Assembly (NCBI GenBank): GCA_022836615.1
Contig: MU405231.1
Coordinates: 248,001 to 312,000 of the forward strand
Origin: Annulohypoxylon bovei var. microspora
Lineage: Eukaryota; Ascomycota; Sordariomycetes; Xylariales; Hypoxylaceae
DNA length: 64,000 bases
Reading direction: 5' to 3'
Below, piece after piece: positions 34,401 to 45,157 of the stretch (positions are counted from its first letter, which is position 1; every line of letters begins with the position of its first letter). A program made the position numbers and the translations under genes. The notes under the pieces were generated by a model. The model was given only the letters and a program-made list of their open reading frames with translations, was not told the origin of the DNA and made no database searches.

Positions 34401-36584
34401 AGCTTGGTTGCTTCACCCGCTCTCCCAGGCAGTCTGGTCGAGAGCTATCCTACCTACCAGAGGGCACTTTAGGAGCACGTGAACTTCTAATAGCTCCCCC
34501 CTGAATGTCCTGAAATCCATCCGTGGACGTACCTATCAGACGGGCTCGTCAGCGTGTCAACCTATGTAGCTCAGACGCTAGGGGACGCTACTACTGTCAT
34601 ATTCACTGACACCCCCTCGAGCAACTCTCGAAGTATCTACATACATATTGCTTCTGCTACCACCGAGGCAAGCCGCTAGGCTGAATTGAGATTGAGGCTA
34701 TTCGATGCCCGCCTCCCACGCCTCGCGTGGTGATATGACGACCCAGACCTACCATAGCATCGGGTGTGTTGCATGTATCATGCCCCCCCGAAAGCTGCGC
34801 TGCCGGGGTCTAGGAAAGCCTGCTTAGCTGTGTTAGGTAGGTAGATAAGTAGGGCAGGCCGGCAGAAGAAACCGCACATGCAGGTTGAGTTACACAAGCA
34901 CCCTCCTCGCACATAAAATACCTGGATACGTACGGAGACGCCTGCTACATGGTACTTCTGGGCTCACAGGTACCGCCTCTCGAAACTGGTGCTCGGGGGT
35001 GGGAGTGTGCTTGCATATATATACTCTGGTCTGTAAATTGTAAGCTGATATAACCGTAGAGAGCAAAGGGGCCTCCGCGGAACGAGTTGAGTGGTAGCGG
35101 TGCTGGGTGGGATTGGGGGGTGTACGAGGCGGAGGGTGCTCCTCGATAAGGCGTTGGGTCTTAGAAGCTTCTTACCAGATCCCTAAGCCGAGTTGTACGC
35201 GTATTCCAGACCTCAGCACCTAGGTAGATACGTACATATCGTATTGCTAAAGACGTTGTCAGCCATGTATCTTTACTGATCTTGACAACGAAGTTGCGGT
35301 AACATAGGTACTTACATCCGTGAAGAATTCGAAATTTCAGAAAGCCTGAGCCAAGAACTTCCCTCCGTGTGGCTCCTATTACGATGTCTACACACAAATA
35401 AACGCCTAAGATATAGCATCTTACCCCCCCCTTTCCCTTTCTACGAGACGACTTCGACTTATCAAGAAGCCCACGAACGACGTAATACTCCCTAGCCTTT
35501 CGAGCACCCAAGGAGGTACTTCAAACCACCAGCACTCCCAAACCGCCACCTGAACCTAGTGTTACTTGTAACTGTAACAGCACCTCCCTTGCTTACCGCA
35601 TATACCCACATCCATCTACATAACTGTACATACATATATCTCTGCCGTCGAACAAGTTACCTAATCCTCAAGCAAGATCCGTCTACCTTGCCTCGCATCG
35701 CTAGCCTGCTGCCAGAGACGCCCGAGCTGGGGCATGTAAGGCGCTGTTTCGGATAAGTTGGTTTAGCTCTCCACCTCCCCACCCCCACTACTCTGCTCTC
35801 GGTTTCGTACAAAAAGAAGAAAGGAGTAGGTACGTGCGTGTCCCAGGCTTTCAGTGAAGTGGTAAACAGCTAGCTACTGGTAGGGAGGTGATGCTCTTGT
35901 TTCTTATGCATATCCTCGAAAACATACCCGCGCTGTCGAAGGTGCCTAAAGCGTGCATGTGATACAGCATGAGATATATGTCACGAGTTGTGTCTGCTCT
36001 CTGTACTTTCATTTGTATTTCCTATATGCTTACGGCTCTTGGGGTCTTGTGTACATCAGTAAGCTGCTGAGAGACGAGGTGTGACACATGAATACATACG
36101 CTTATATGTGAGTGTATTCAACTCGAGACCATCTTGACCATTTCCCGTCCGACAAGAGAGGCCAGTTATTGGATCTAACTCTTGTAAATACATTAGATAG
36201 GCTGCAGTATACATAGGTGGGGGGTTGTGATTTTCTAGCTTGCCATGCTGGAGCTCTTAAGGGCAACTTACCTTGCAATAACTACCTGCCTACGATCAGC
36301 TTAGTCAGCACCTGTCGACATCTTTTTGGACAGGTGATAGAGGAATAAGCACAGCATATATTAGGTGATTCAGAGTTAGAAATAATTGCCTTAACAACGT
36401 GCGTATTCTCTATCCAATAACCAATTTAGACAGCCAAGAGAATGCCCGATAATCCAATTACTGGGATGTTCAAGCCAACCACCACCTATGAGCTCAACCA
36501 CGACTCCAGCTGTGCTATAATTCAAATCGGTAGCTCTCTCAATATGGATCACTAGCGTATGTGACCTCCCATTCAACTGCGATG
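31415..36584. other. 5.2-kb gene-poor region
   Basis: No gene could be supported on either strand; the longest frame (116 codons, minus, 35161-35511) has no motif and skewed composition. Contains short tandem repeats at 31900-31957, ACCTAGGT at 35218-35225, a TCTAGGAATTC direct duplication near 33893-33912, and scattered TATATA. May contain degraded sequence or long regulatory DNA for the flanking genes. Confidence 0.5.
31900..31957. repeat. two adjacent short tandem repeats
   Basis: Three copies of a 9-mer (GAGACTTAG, first copy CAGACTTAG) at about 31900-31927 followed directly by three copies of CCTCAAGC at about 31931-31957. Recent slippage repeats in non-coding DNA. Confidence 0.8.
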
Positions 36585-37778
36585 TCAGCGCACTAAGAAA
36601 TCGATTTCAACCGATTCCGGCGGTAGCCATGTTGGGTCATAGTCTTCCTGAGAAGCCTCCTCGACGTTTTGCGGGACTAGAAACATGATATTCACAAGTT
36701 CCAGAGACAGCTGCGGGAAGCGCCGCTCTATGCGTTCAAGGATCGGAACCTGGCAGATGGGACAATTGGCTCGGTCCATGAGGGCAACGAAGATGCTCAA
36801 AACGCCAAAAGGGTTCGCAAGCCTATTGTTCTCCAAGTCCATATTGGTGAAGTGATTAGGACCTGCTGCCATCTCGTGAAGCAACCAGATGTAGCTCATC
36901 AAGATGAAGATCGGATCCGAGTACCCGCTGAAATCGTCATAAGGAATAGAGATTTCTCCGTCGTAAAACCCCATGAAGTTATTCCACACAACCGGGGGTT
37001 GCTCGCTGAAGTGCCGCAGAATGTTGGGGACGTGTCCGATAGTTATTTTTGAGCCGAAAAGCCACTCCTCGGCCGATGACGCACGCACCACGCCGTTGGA
37101 GGGATAGATGGGCAGAAGATCCAGTTCGATCATTACGTAGATACCATGGGTACCTATGTCGTATAGCGTCCTTACTCCTTTTATGCTGCTTAGGGGATCA
37201 GGGTGAATTTCAAGGGAATATGCTAAGCGTTTGATCGTATCAAAGCGGCGACCTGTACGCTTTTCAAGGATCTCTAGTAGATCCATCAGAGGTTTTGGAG
37301 AGCCAATTTCAACAATATCATTCATCATGGCATACTGAAAATGCTGAAGGCCCGTGTTGCTCGTTTGCCATGGTGTCTGGGTAGGAAGTGGCACAAGATG
37401 CTGAAGAACTACCTTCCTGCTCATGTAACAAACATGGAGAGCTACAGGAATATCTCTGGGTCGAGGAGGAGGCAGCTTAACCTCGGGCAACCTGTTCTAA
37501 AGATGTCCTGGTATGTCTGGTTTCGGAATTTCGATCATAGGCCAGTGGGTTACGGAAACATGACGAAGAGGAGTTGCAAGTCGAACCATTACGGTACTTG
37601 GTAGAGTGGATTCCTAGATCGTTACTTGAAGCTCCAGAGGTAGTCGACTGAAATAATGAAATTCGTGTGGTGCTTGAGATGCCTGCTCGTCTCCATGGGA
37701 AGTCTGTTCGTTTAGCGAGATATCGACATCGCCTGTGGTAGCACCTTGTTCGTTCTTGGAGTCTGTCGGTGAAGCCAT
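36585..37778 (-). pseudogene. 2EXR-domain protein gene broken by two premature stops
   Basis: From the ATG at 37778 the frame reads 54 codons, meets TAG (37614-37616), continues for 38 codons, meets a second TAG (37497-37499), then is open for 303 codons to the TGA at 36585. All three parts are one frame without indels. The first part ends HEFHYFSRLPLELQVTI, where 2EXR proteins continue I-W-E-x-x-L; the middle continues ESTLPSTVMVRLAT; the third begins RLPEVKLPPPRPRDIPVALHVCYMSRKVV, the 'LHVCRESR' part of the 2EXR domain. Stops therefore fall inside the domain, at an expected Trp (TGG to TAG) and probably a Gln (CAG to TAG). No in-phase GT-AG intron that spares the domain removes them. The rest of the protein (no known function in the family) is intact, suggesting recent loss. 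Confidence 0.75.
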
Positions 37779-38075
37779 GATGATTACATCAAGTCAGCAG
37801 ATGATTGCCTAATGAAATCAATAAGAAAACTAATTGTTTGATGCCATGGATATGGTGATGCTGGATATGAGTTTGAAGTCGAAAGAGTTTCCATTGAAGT
37901 GGGGATCGAGATGTGAGAGAGTTTATAGGTTGGCAGTAAAATATATTAGTCGTGACAGCCGTAACTCTATTGTTGAATCAGTCTAAGGCCAAGAAGCCCT
38001 TGCACTCTTATGTAAACTATTGATGTGTACACCTCATAGGTATCTAACCTAGGAAGTTACGCCCCTTATCATGAA

Positions 38076-39184
38076 TTATAAATCCTCTTTCGCGAGCATA
38101 TCAACAATATCAAGGTAGAATGCTATGGCATTGAACCTACTCATACATTAGTACTTACGTGAGGAAAGAATGAGGAACAGGAAATTACTTACGATGGTCC
38201 TTGGCCTATCCACTTCCGCATCGTCCACCTTACGCGGTTTGTCCAATTGATCAAGTCGAGGTGGCTTACACCAATTAGAGTCCCCTTATACGAACCCCAT
38301 TTGGAGCTTGCAACACTAACAAGACCATCATTAGGGCCCTCTAGATTGGTGATGATCTTGTGCGAATGGCGAAAAGGAGAAAAGAGAGAGGGTTGGTCCA
38401 TCATTGCTCCATATGAGAAATAGCGAACATCCGGATCATCCGGAGTCTGCGGGTTGAACTCCTCCGTCATGTATCGTCGAGTTAGTTGCTCGAAGGCTCC
38501 AGTATCCATCCCTACACCTTCGACGAACTTGTATATGCTTGGAAGACGGTCCGTACCAATCTCTTTGAGTAGATGATCTGCGAAAGCGCTTCCTCGATGC
38601 GGAGATGCAACAGTGACTAAGGAGCGCACGTCTACATTCTGAGGTTGAAGATGGGATATCATGTATCTAGCATCTAGACCTCCCATCGAATGCGCGATGA
38701 TGTTTACGCTCTTACCCTGCGCAACTTGGGCAATGCCATGTGCAAGTTTCTCAGCTCTCTGCTGAATACTCCCGGAAGGGGGCACCGTTGCCGTGATTAC
38801 TTGGATCCCATTAGCCTTGAGAGCATCAGAGATTCCCCTCCAATATTGGATGGCTGGGAACCATCCCCCAGCTACTTGAAGTTCTGCGAACCCTAGTAAT
38901 CCATGTGCTAGGACAATTGGGTATTTTGGGGTACCTAATTTTCATGTATTAGTTTAGGATCTGAATAACCTCCTGAGAAATAAGTAGACCGCACCATAAT
39001 GATCTTTGATGGCGGCATATTCATCATGTATCTGTTTCCCGAGATCCTTGAGCCTCGGATCGTCGCCGTGCCCATGCTCGGTGAAATACCTCCGAGGGGG
39101 TGACCATCGTGTAGTCCAAACCGATCGAGCGCGTATAGTATATAGTCCGTTTCGATTGTTTGTAACACATCGATATAGACTCAT
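38076..39184 (-). CDS. TGL2-type mitochondrial triacylglycerol lipase
   Basis: Three exons on the minus strand: 38995-39184, 38193-38934, 38076-38136; 330 residues. The N-terminus (about 1-36) is rich in Arg, Ser and aromatic residues and lacks acidic ones, a good mitochondrial presequence. Alpha/beta-hydrolase domain: KYPIVLAHGLLGF (oxyanion HG), QYWRGISDAL, VITATVPPSGSI, nucleophile Ser146 in AHSMGGLDARYM, VASPHRGSAFADH, Asp266 (EGPNDGLVSV) and His288 (GVSHLDLINW). The third exon, only 61 nt, supplies the conserved C-terminus FNAIAFYLDIVDMLAKEDL; without it the protein would stop at a spurious TAA that is part of the GTAAGT donor. S. cerevisiae Tgl2 is the matching mitochondrial neutral lipase. 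Tandem with the 2EXR pseudogene downstream and divergent from the RTA1 gene. Confidence 0.9.
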
Positions 39185-41021
39185 TGCTATATCCTCCGCG
39201 TCTTACTATTTTTTGGTTGAGGTTGATGAATAGGTTGGTTGCGTTATATCCGGGAGTAACATCACTCCACATACGTCATGTATATTGTACTGTACCTACC
39301 TAGGTACGAATAGGTTAGCTACGAACTTTAAAATGGCCTGAGCTTTCATATGTACTCTGGGACTTCCCGCTCCTACTCCACCGATAGGCGGGTCTTGGCA
39401 GCTTGGCAGGATTCGATCGATTCATGATGGAGGAGCTATGGCCGCATAAACGGTCGCATCTTTGTTCAACCTCTTGCCGACATTCAATCGCCATTCAATT
39501 TCTTCCAAGGTTTACATACATCCATACTATTCGAGACAAACATGGGATTCCCAATTCACATGAAAATCGTACCATTATTTTCTGCGCTATTCGTTTAGTG
39601 GATGATATTAACCTTACGAATTGACGCTAGAACTTCAACTCACGCGATTATCGCGTCTACTAGTCCGTGATCCACGATTGTCGTGTTAAAAATCGACTGC
39701 GGAGAGTTGCAGTCGGCATATTTATCACCAACAGCTAAGCAAACAAAATTCTAGCTGCCCAATCAAGCGCTTCGGGGCGTCAAATACTGTTGATCGCATC
39801 TTTCTATGGATGTGGCTGGCTTAGCAACCTGGTAGCCTGCTGCTTGTCCTCCTGTGATAAGTCTCCCGACATCACCCTGTCCTACATTCTATTCGGATCT
39901 GTGAAAAGAACGCACCGACAAAGCGCCTTGTCACTTCTCAGATTTTACTCGACTTTCAATCAAGTCAAGCTGTCAAGTAGGTACTGTAGCGCTGGGCGGG
40001 TTGTCTTTTATTCGACTATAACAAGCGAAGTTGTACAACTTAACTTCGGGCACTGCTACGTACAGCCTACTACAGATCACCATAGGTTCGTCTACAACGG
40101 CCATAGACGTGCTAACTTTAACCGCGCTGATATACCAATCTTCTTGTGATTGGTCCCTTTTGACAAGGAGTCTTTGGTTGAACCGCAGCGTCGGGTCACC
40201 CTCCCCATCAGCGCCCCCCCTTTTGCTATTCTCTGATTGGGCATCTCACAAACTCCGATGTGAGAAACATCGAGAGGGGATTTCGAGAGCCTTGTCTGCA
40301 AATTTTGCTACCTACACCTACCTACCCACCTAGGTAACTGTAAAAACAACGATCTTAGGAACGACTAATTGATGTGGGCCAGGTAACAGACAAGCCTGGC
40401 TCCATATCCTGCTCGAAGCATCAAGTTACCCTAAATCGTGCCCGAAAAGAAAGAAGAAAAAGTCCGGACCTACTACGACTCACTAGCACTCGCTTGCTCT
40501 CATACCAATGCTTTCCTTCCCTGCTTTTTCCCGCATAGTGAATACAGATAAATGTAGGTAGTATAAAGGTTAGAGATGAGTTAACTTGGCCTACAGATCG
40601 GGCCAAGACAAGGGTCTTCATATATGTATCGCTGTAGACCGGTTGTTGGTGTGCGCCCTACCAGTGTCGATCTCTTCACTAATCTGGGGGAGGCAGTACA
40701 TAGGGTAACCAACACAAGCAACACAAGTAATACGAATTCTAGAAGTTGTAGGGTGGTCCTAGATTGCAACATCGGCTCACTATGAGTAGACTCACCTCGG
40801 GCCGGTGCATGGTAATGGTTCACCCGATGTATTCCTCTTCCCCAAGCGCCCTCCAAGTTTCATTCCCAGGTTGTCGGGTCTGACAGATATGTTATTCTCG
40901 AACATATATATAGATTATAACCGGCTATCGAAAGCTTGTTCCCTTCTCCCCTACCTTTGGGACTTCCTTTCGCCTTTCAATCAACTTACCTAAGCAGTAA
41001 ATGCGATGACAGCCACGCAAC
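39185..41021. other. divergent intergenic region (lipase / RTA1)
   Basis: Promoter region for both genes. No gene seen. ACCTAGGT at 39298-39305 and 40328-40335 inside CCTACCTACC-rich patches. TATA-like element for the RTA1 gene at 40905-40912. Confidence 0.55.
40905..40912 (+). promoter_or_regulatory. TATA-like box of the RTA1-type gene
   Basis: TATATATA about 110 bases upstream of the start codon at 41022, followed by a pyrimidine-rich stretch (about 40940-40978) typical of fungal transcription starts. Confidence 0.45.
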
Positions 41022-42162
41022 ATGGCTAGCTCAGCGGATTGTGCCTCGAGCTACTGCTCGCGAGTATTTCTCACATACCAGCCATCTCTAGCTGGAAATG
41101 CCATCTTTCTCGCCCTATTCGCCGTTCTAATACCCATCATCTTCGCTCTAGGGATTAAATATAAGAGTTCTATTTTCGCCGCGACCGTAGCCACTGGGCT
41201 TGCCTTGGAGGTGGTGGGCTACATCGGCCGAGTTCTGTTGCACAGCAGCTCAAATGACCGAAGTTATTTCATCCTGTTCCTGATCGGAACTATGATAGGC
41301 CCAACGTTTATCTGCGCTGCCATGTTCCTTACCATGCCGCAGATTGTCGCTGTCTACGGCGAAGGATTCCACTCATGGAGGCCGGGCTGGTATTCTTATC
41401 TATTCTACGCGCTCTTGGGTGTGTCACTCGTGTTAGAACTAGCTGGAGGGATCGTCTCCACGATACGAGATGACTCGGGAGATGTGAGTTGGTGGCCTGC
41501 GTAGAAGATGATCTTTCAACTAACACTCATTGAGATTGATACAGGTGTTCGTGTTCTTCTTGTTGGATTGGCGATCCAACTTGTCGCGCTAGCTATCTTT
41601 ATATTCCACGGTATGCTGTTCGCGATCGCTGTCCGCACGAGACATCATACGCTAGATATCAAGTTTGCCGGTATATACAACAGCGGGTCTTTCAAGATTT
41701 TCTTGCTAGGTAGGTAGACACGAAAACCAACAACAGAAACTTTAACACACTTACACGCAATATACAGCATTTTCACTGGCCAGTCTCCTGCTAGTCGTGC
41801 GAACTGCTTATCGAATCGTCATGGTCGCGGAGGGATACGGCAGCTCGATCGCGCAGTCCGAAACACTATTGTTAGTTCTCGACGGGTTGATGGTGCTTCT
41901 CGCCACTCTACTCCTGGTGATGTTCTTCCCAGGACGTGTGTTACGCGACTCGTGGCCTCAAACGATGACCCGGAGGCTCTCTAAAACACCACTCCGGCCG
42001 ATTCGACCGACCCCGTACGAACTGCCGTCTACTCAGAATAGCCCAACGTACAATCCGTCGAGCGTCAGGTCTTCCCAGCAAAACTATTCGCCGAGGAAAG
42101 TGCAGTATCCGGTACAGCCGCCTCCCCAGAGGAGCATGGTTGATAGCGAGGCTCTGTGGTGA
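41022..42162 (+). CDS. RTA1-domain seven-helix membrane protein
   Basis: Three exons: 41022-41483, 41535-41709, 41768-42162; 343 residues. Seven hydrophobic segments spread over residues about 20-270: the first after SRVFLTYQPSLAGNAIFL, then EVVGYIGRVLLH, LIGPTF-like IGTMIGPTFICAAMF, LFYALLGVSLVLELAGGI, VLLVGLAIQLVALAIFIF, LASLLLVVRTAYRIVMVAEGYG and the last followed by VMFFPGRVL. The VRTAYR-x(3)-AEG-x-G motif is characteristic of the RTA1 family (lipid-translocating exporter or 7-aminocholesterol/azole tolerance proteins, including yeast Rta1, Rsb1 and Pug1). The C-terminal 65 residues are Pro/Ser-rich and cytosolic. The acceptor at 41534 was chosen because it restores frame and follows a CTAAC branch point; a later CAG does not keep phase. 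Two upstream ATGs precede the start (see findings). Confidence 0.88.
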
Positions 42163-45157
42163 ACGAACTCTTGGTATATTTTATGGGCCTTGGGTCACTG
42201 GTGCCCTTATTGGAATTGGAATATCGGGTTTCGTTGGGAAGTGGTAAATTATACGAGGATCTCGTAACTTTGTTGGCTCTCATCGAGAAGGAGAGCTTAT
42301 TGTGGCTTCCTATTGAAAAATCTAATGGCTATAGGAAGCCTAGCTTCAGGGGCGCCATGGTGTCATTCGTTTGATTTTCCCCTAAAGACTACATTTGGCT
42401 TGTGGAACTTGGCGTCAAGGATATTCAACGATTTCATGATATGGTATATCGCAAGATTGTCACATCAGGCTAGTGTGGTGCTATAGGTTTATTCGTGTGT
42501 TTAGATTTTGATTCGGCTACATCGCCACGTTACTTGCTCAATGAACTGTTTATGATTGATCATTCTTCGGGCCTCTTTCAAAGTAGATTGTCAAGCGCAT
42601 GATATATGTTTCAGTACCGTTTACCTAGTTTTGGTAACTATGATCTTTTATATCACATTTGATACATCGCTAACTACCTAGTGGATGGTGTCTCAGCGGA
42701 ACATGGTAGAACTGAATCTTATTTTATGACTTCATGTAAATCATCAACAGTATTCTTCATCACGAACTTCCACTTCCTCGCTTTGATTACAAAGAGTAAA
42801 GTTGTGCTTATACTAGTGAGAATGCTTGCAATGGTAGCGTACATAGTTCGTAAGGTTGGTCTACCCGAGACATATTGCTTTAACTTCTAGGTGCCGGCTG
42901 ATTCGTACCTACATTAGGTTCCCATTGCGCTGGAGGTGATGGGCACAAACTAAAAATAAATCCATCTCATCTCATATGCCGTTGCCGATCTTCCTTCACA
43001 AGGTCTCACTTGTGTGAGCCCTAGACGTAAACCCCAGAACAGACACGACTAGGTAGGCGCTAGATCTCACTACGTGGTACAAGAACACATGGTCACCAAG
43101 CAGATTATCTCAAGGTCTATGGACTCACCAGTTCTTTGTTTGCCTTTTGTTTATTCACAACATCTTCTGTGATGTGACAACTGGTATCAAGCCATGGAGA
43201 CTACGACTAGATATTCTAATTGGTTTCCTTATACACCCATACCTAATAGAGCGCTTACTTGAACAGCAAAAGATAAAGAGGTAGGGAAAATCGGCGGTAT
43301 AGGACACTGAATATAATTGGGGACTACGAGCAACAGGCTTCTTGACCGGTTGACGGTTCTTCACTGGCAAGCGCCCGATGACTAGCAATCGCCAATCGAA
43401 AGATAGAACTCCACCTATCAACGCCTATTTGAGCCGGTAGGGTTAAAAGAGCGAGTTTTGCCCTTGCTTTTGTTTCTGCATCGGCAGACAAAGTAATCCA
43501 CACCAACCTAACTCATTGGACATCAGGACTAGGACGAAAAATGATTCACAGGTGAAACCCGTTAGGGGCGGGTAGAATCGTGTCTCTCAGTCTAAGTGGA
43601 AGCTTATCCTTCTCACTGGTAAGTAGGGTCGGGGGCCTGAGGGGCAATGGAAGCTGGCTATTCCATCCCTTGCGTAAGCCACTGTTCCAATCACCTTTAC
43701 CGTACGCTAGGAAGATGGCGGTAGAGGCTAGCGGTGTGTACGGGAATGTGTCGGGGTGTCACCTAAAGACGTACAAGGACGCCTATCAAATTAAAAGGCA
43801 GTTGCGAGCGCTTGTGTATCAGGTGTAGTGCACCTTGTTGGCGTTGGTCCATCGATACCCCTATTCGCATGACAGCATCATCTTCTATTCTACCCAAGTA
43901 ACTTGCATCGATGGACACATTATATGGTAAAATTATAATAATTAGTAGAAACCCTGTATTCTAAACTCTTCCACACGATAATCATTTATGTAATTTGAAA
44001 CAGACGTTGTGATTAGGTTAAATGTCTTCCTGTGGTCAGGTAGTTTCATGATACGAAATAAAAGTTCCCATCATCTTCAAGATCTCGTCTCACTATTATT
44101 GTTGAGAATTTGGGTTAATGTAGTGCTTGCAACTTAGCGATGATTGTTCTGATTTTCCTGGAGAAATTTAATGGCAACTATAAAATCTTTGGTAGTTTTA
44201 TTACAAACAGGGAATTTTCGAAAAAATGATAGACTAACCTAATGGAAGCGAGGATGGGGTGGTAAAGTCCCCCTCCATCTTTTCCGTTAAACGCCTTCAT
44301 TTTATTATTAGGTATATGATAGATCATATGTTATTTATAGAGAGTTGTGGTTGTAAGCTGTACCATCACCTCACCTATGTGAATATACCCAATTCTTATA
44401 ACATCGCATATTTACCAGATAACTAATAACAAGAAGGAATCTTTGCCAAGAAGGCTGAATTATGGTTCAATGTTGTATCATAAGTACCTATTCAACTGTA
44501 ACTTCAAATTTTCTAATACAATCATGTTAACTCCTCGAAAACAAGTAGGTACCTCACTCTAAAGTAACGACTTGTCTAATCATACGTCTAGTTACTCCTA
44601 GCTTCGCGATATATCATTCTTAGGTTCATATATGACCACGGTATGTCAGCTAGTACGATCTCACCTGCGGAACATCTGAGTTGGCTTCAAATGCCACCAG
44701 TCCTTTGTCTAGCTTGTTGATATTCTTCATAAATATCACAACAATAATGATATTCCTTTGTCCTTTGCATAGATTGTTTGATATTCAATAAAGAAATGAT
44801 ACAATGTGATAGAACTTTGTAAAGTCTCATCACATTTCTTTCCGTTGCTCATACGTAGCTTTGATAAAATATCAATAACCATTGTTATGAATTCTTTTAT
44901 GGTGGAAATCAGTTCGTTGTACGATAGTTTCAGCATGGAAACCCACCAGAGTAAGGTACTAGCTCACAGGATATCGCATATGGGTATAAGTATTAAGCAT
45001 TGGACCACAAGAATCGATATGAGGAATCAAACAAGTCAAACATCATTCTCGGAAAGGTTTCACCAGGTCGTGACCAGATTTTCAAGTTATAAACTATTCG
45101 TCACCAAATTCTACATACCTAGTTAACGCGTTTTAATTGAACGAGATATCCATTGCT
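42163..45157. other. 3-kb intergenic region
   Basis: No gene supported; increasingly AT-rich after 43.9 kb. Contains two diverged copies of a ~45-base unit (44701-44745 and 44761-44805). Frames of 60-106 codons have no motifs. Confidence 0.5.
44701..44805. repeat. imperfect duplicated ~45-bp unit
   Basis: TCCTTTG-x(3)-AG-x-TTG-TT-GATATTC units followed by ATCACAA/ATACAA occur at 44701-44745 and 44761-44805 with several substitutions. Non-coding. Confidence 0.6.

Noticed and set aside
35161..35511. Minus-strand frame of 116 codons
   Set aside because: Basic, motif-free sequence overlapping short repeats; no promoter or homologue recognised.
40581..40856. Minus-strand frame of 91 codons with one hydrophobic stretch
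   Set aside because: Sits in the RTA1/lipase promoter region, the hydrophobic run is a CAACAC/AACAC repeat artefact, and no family is recognised.
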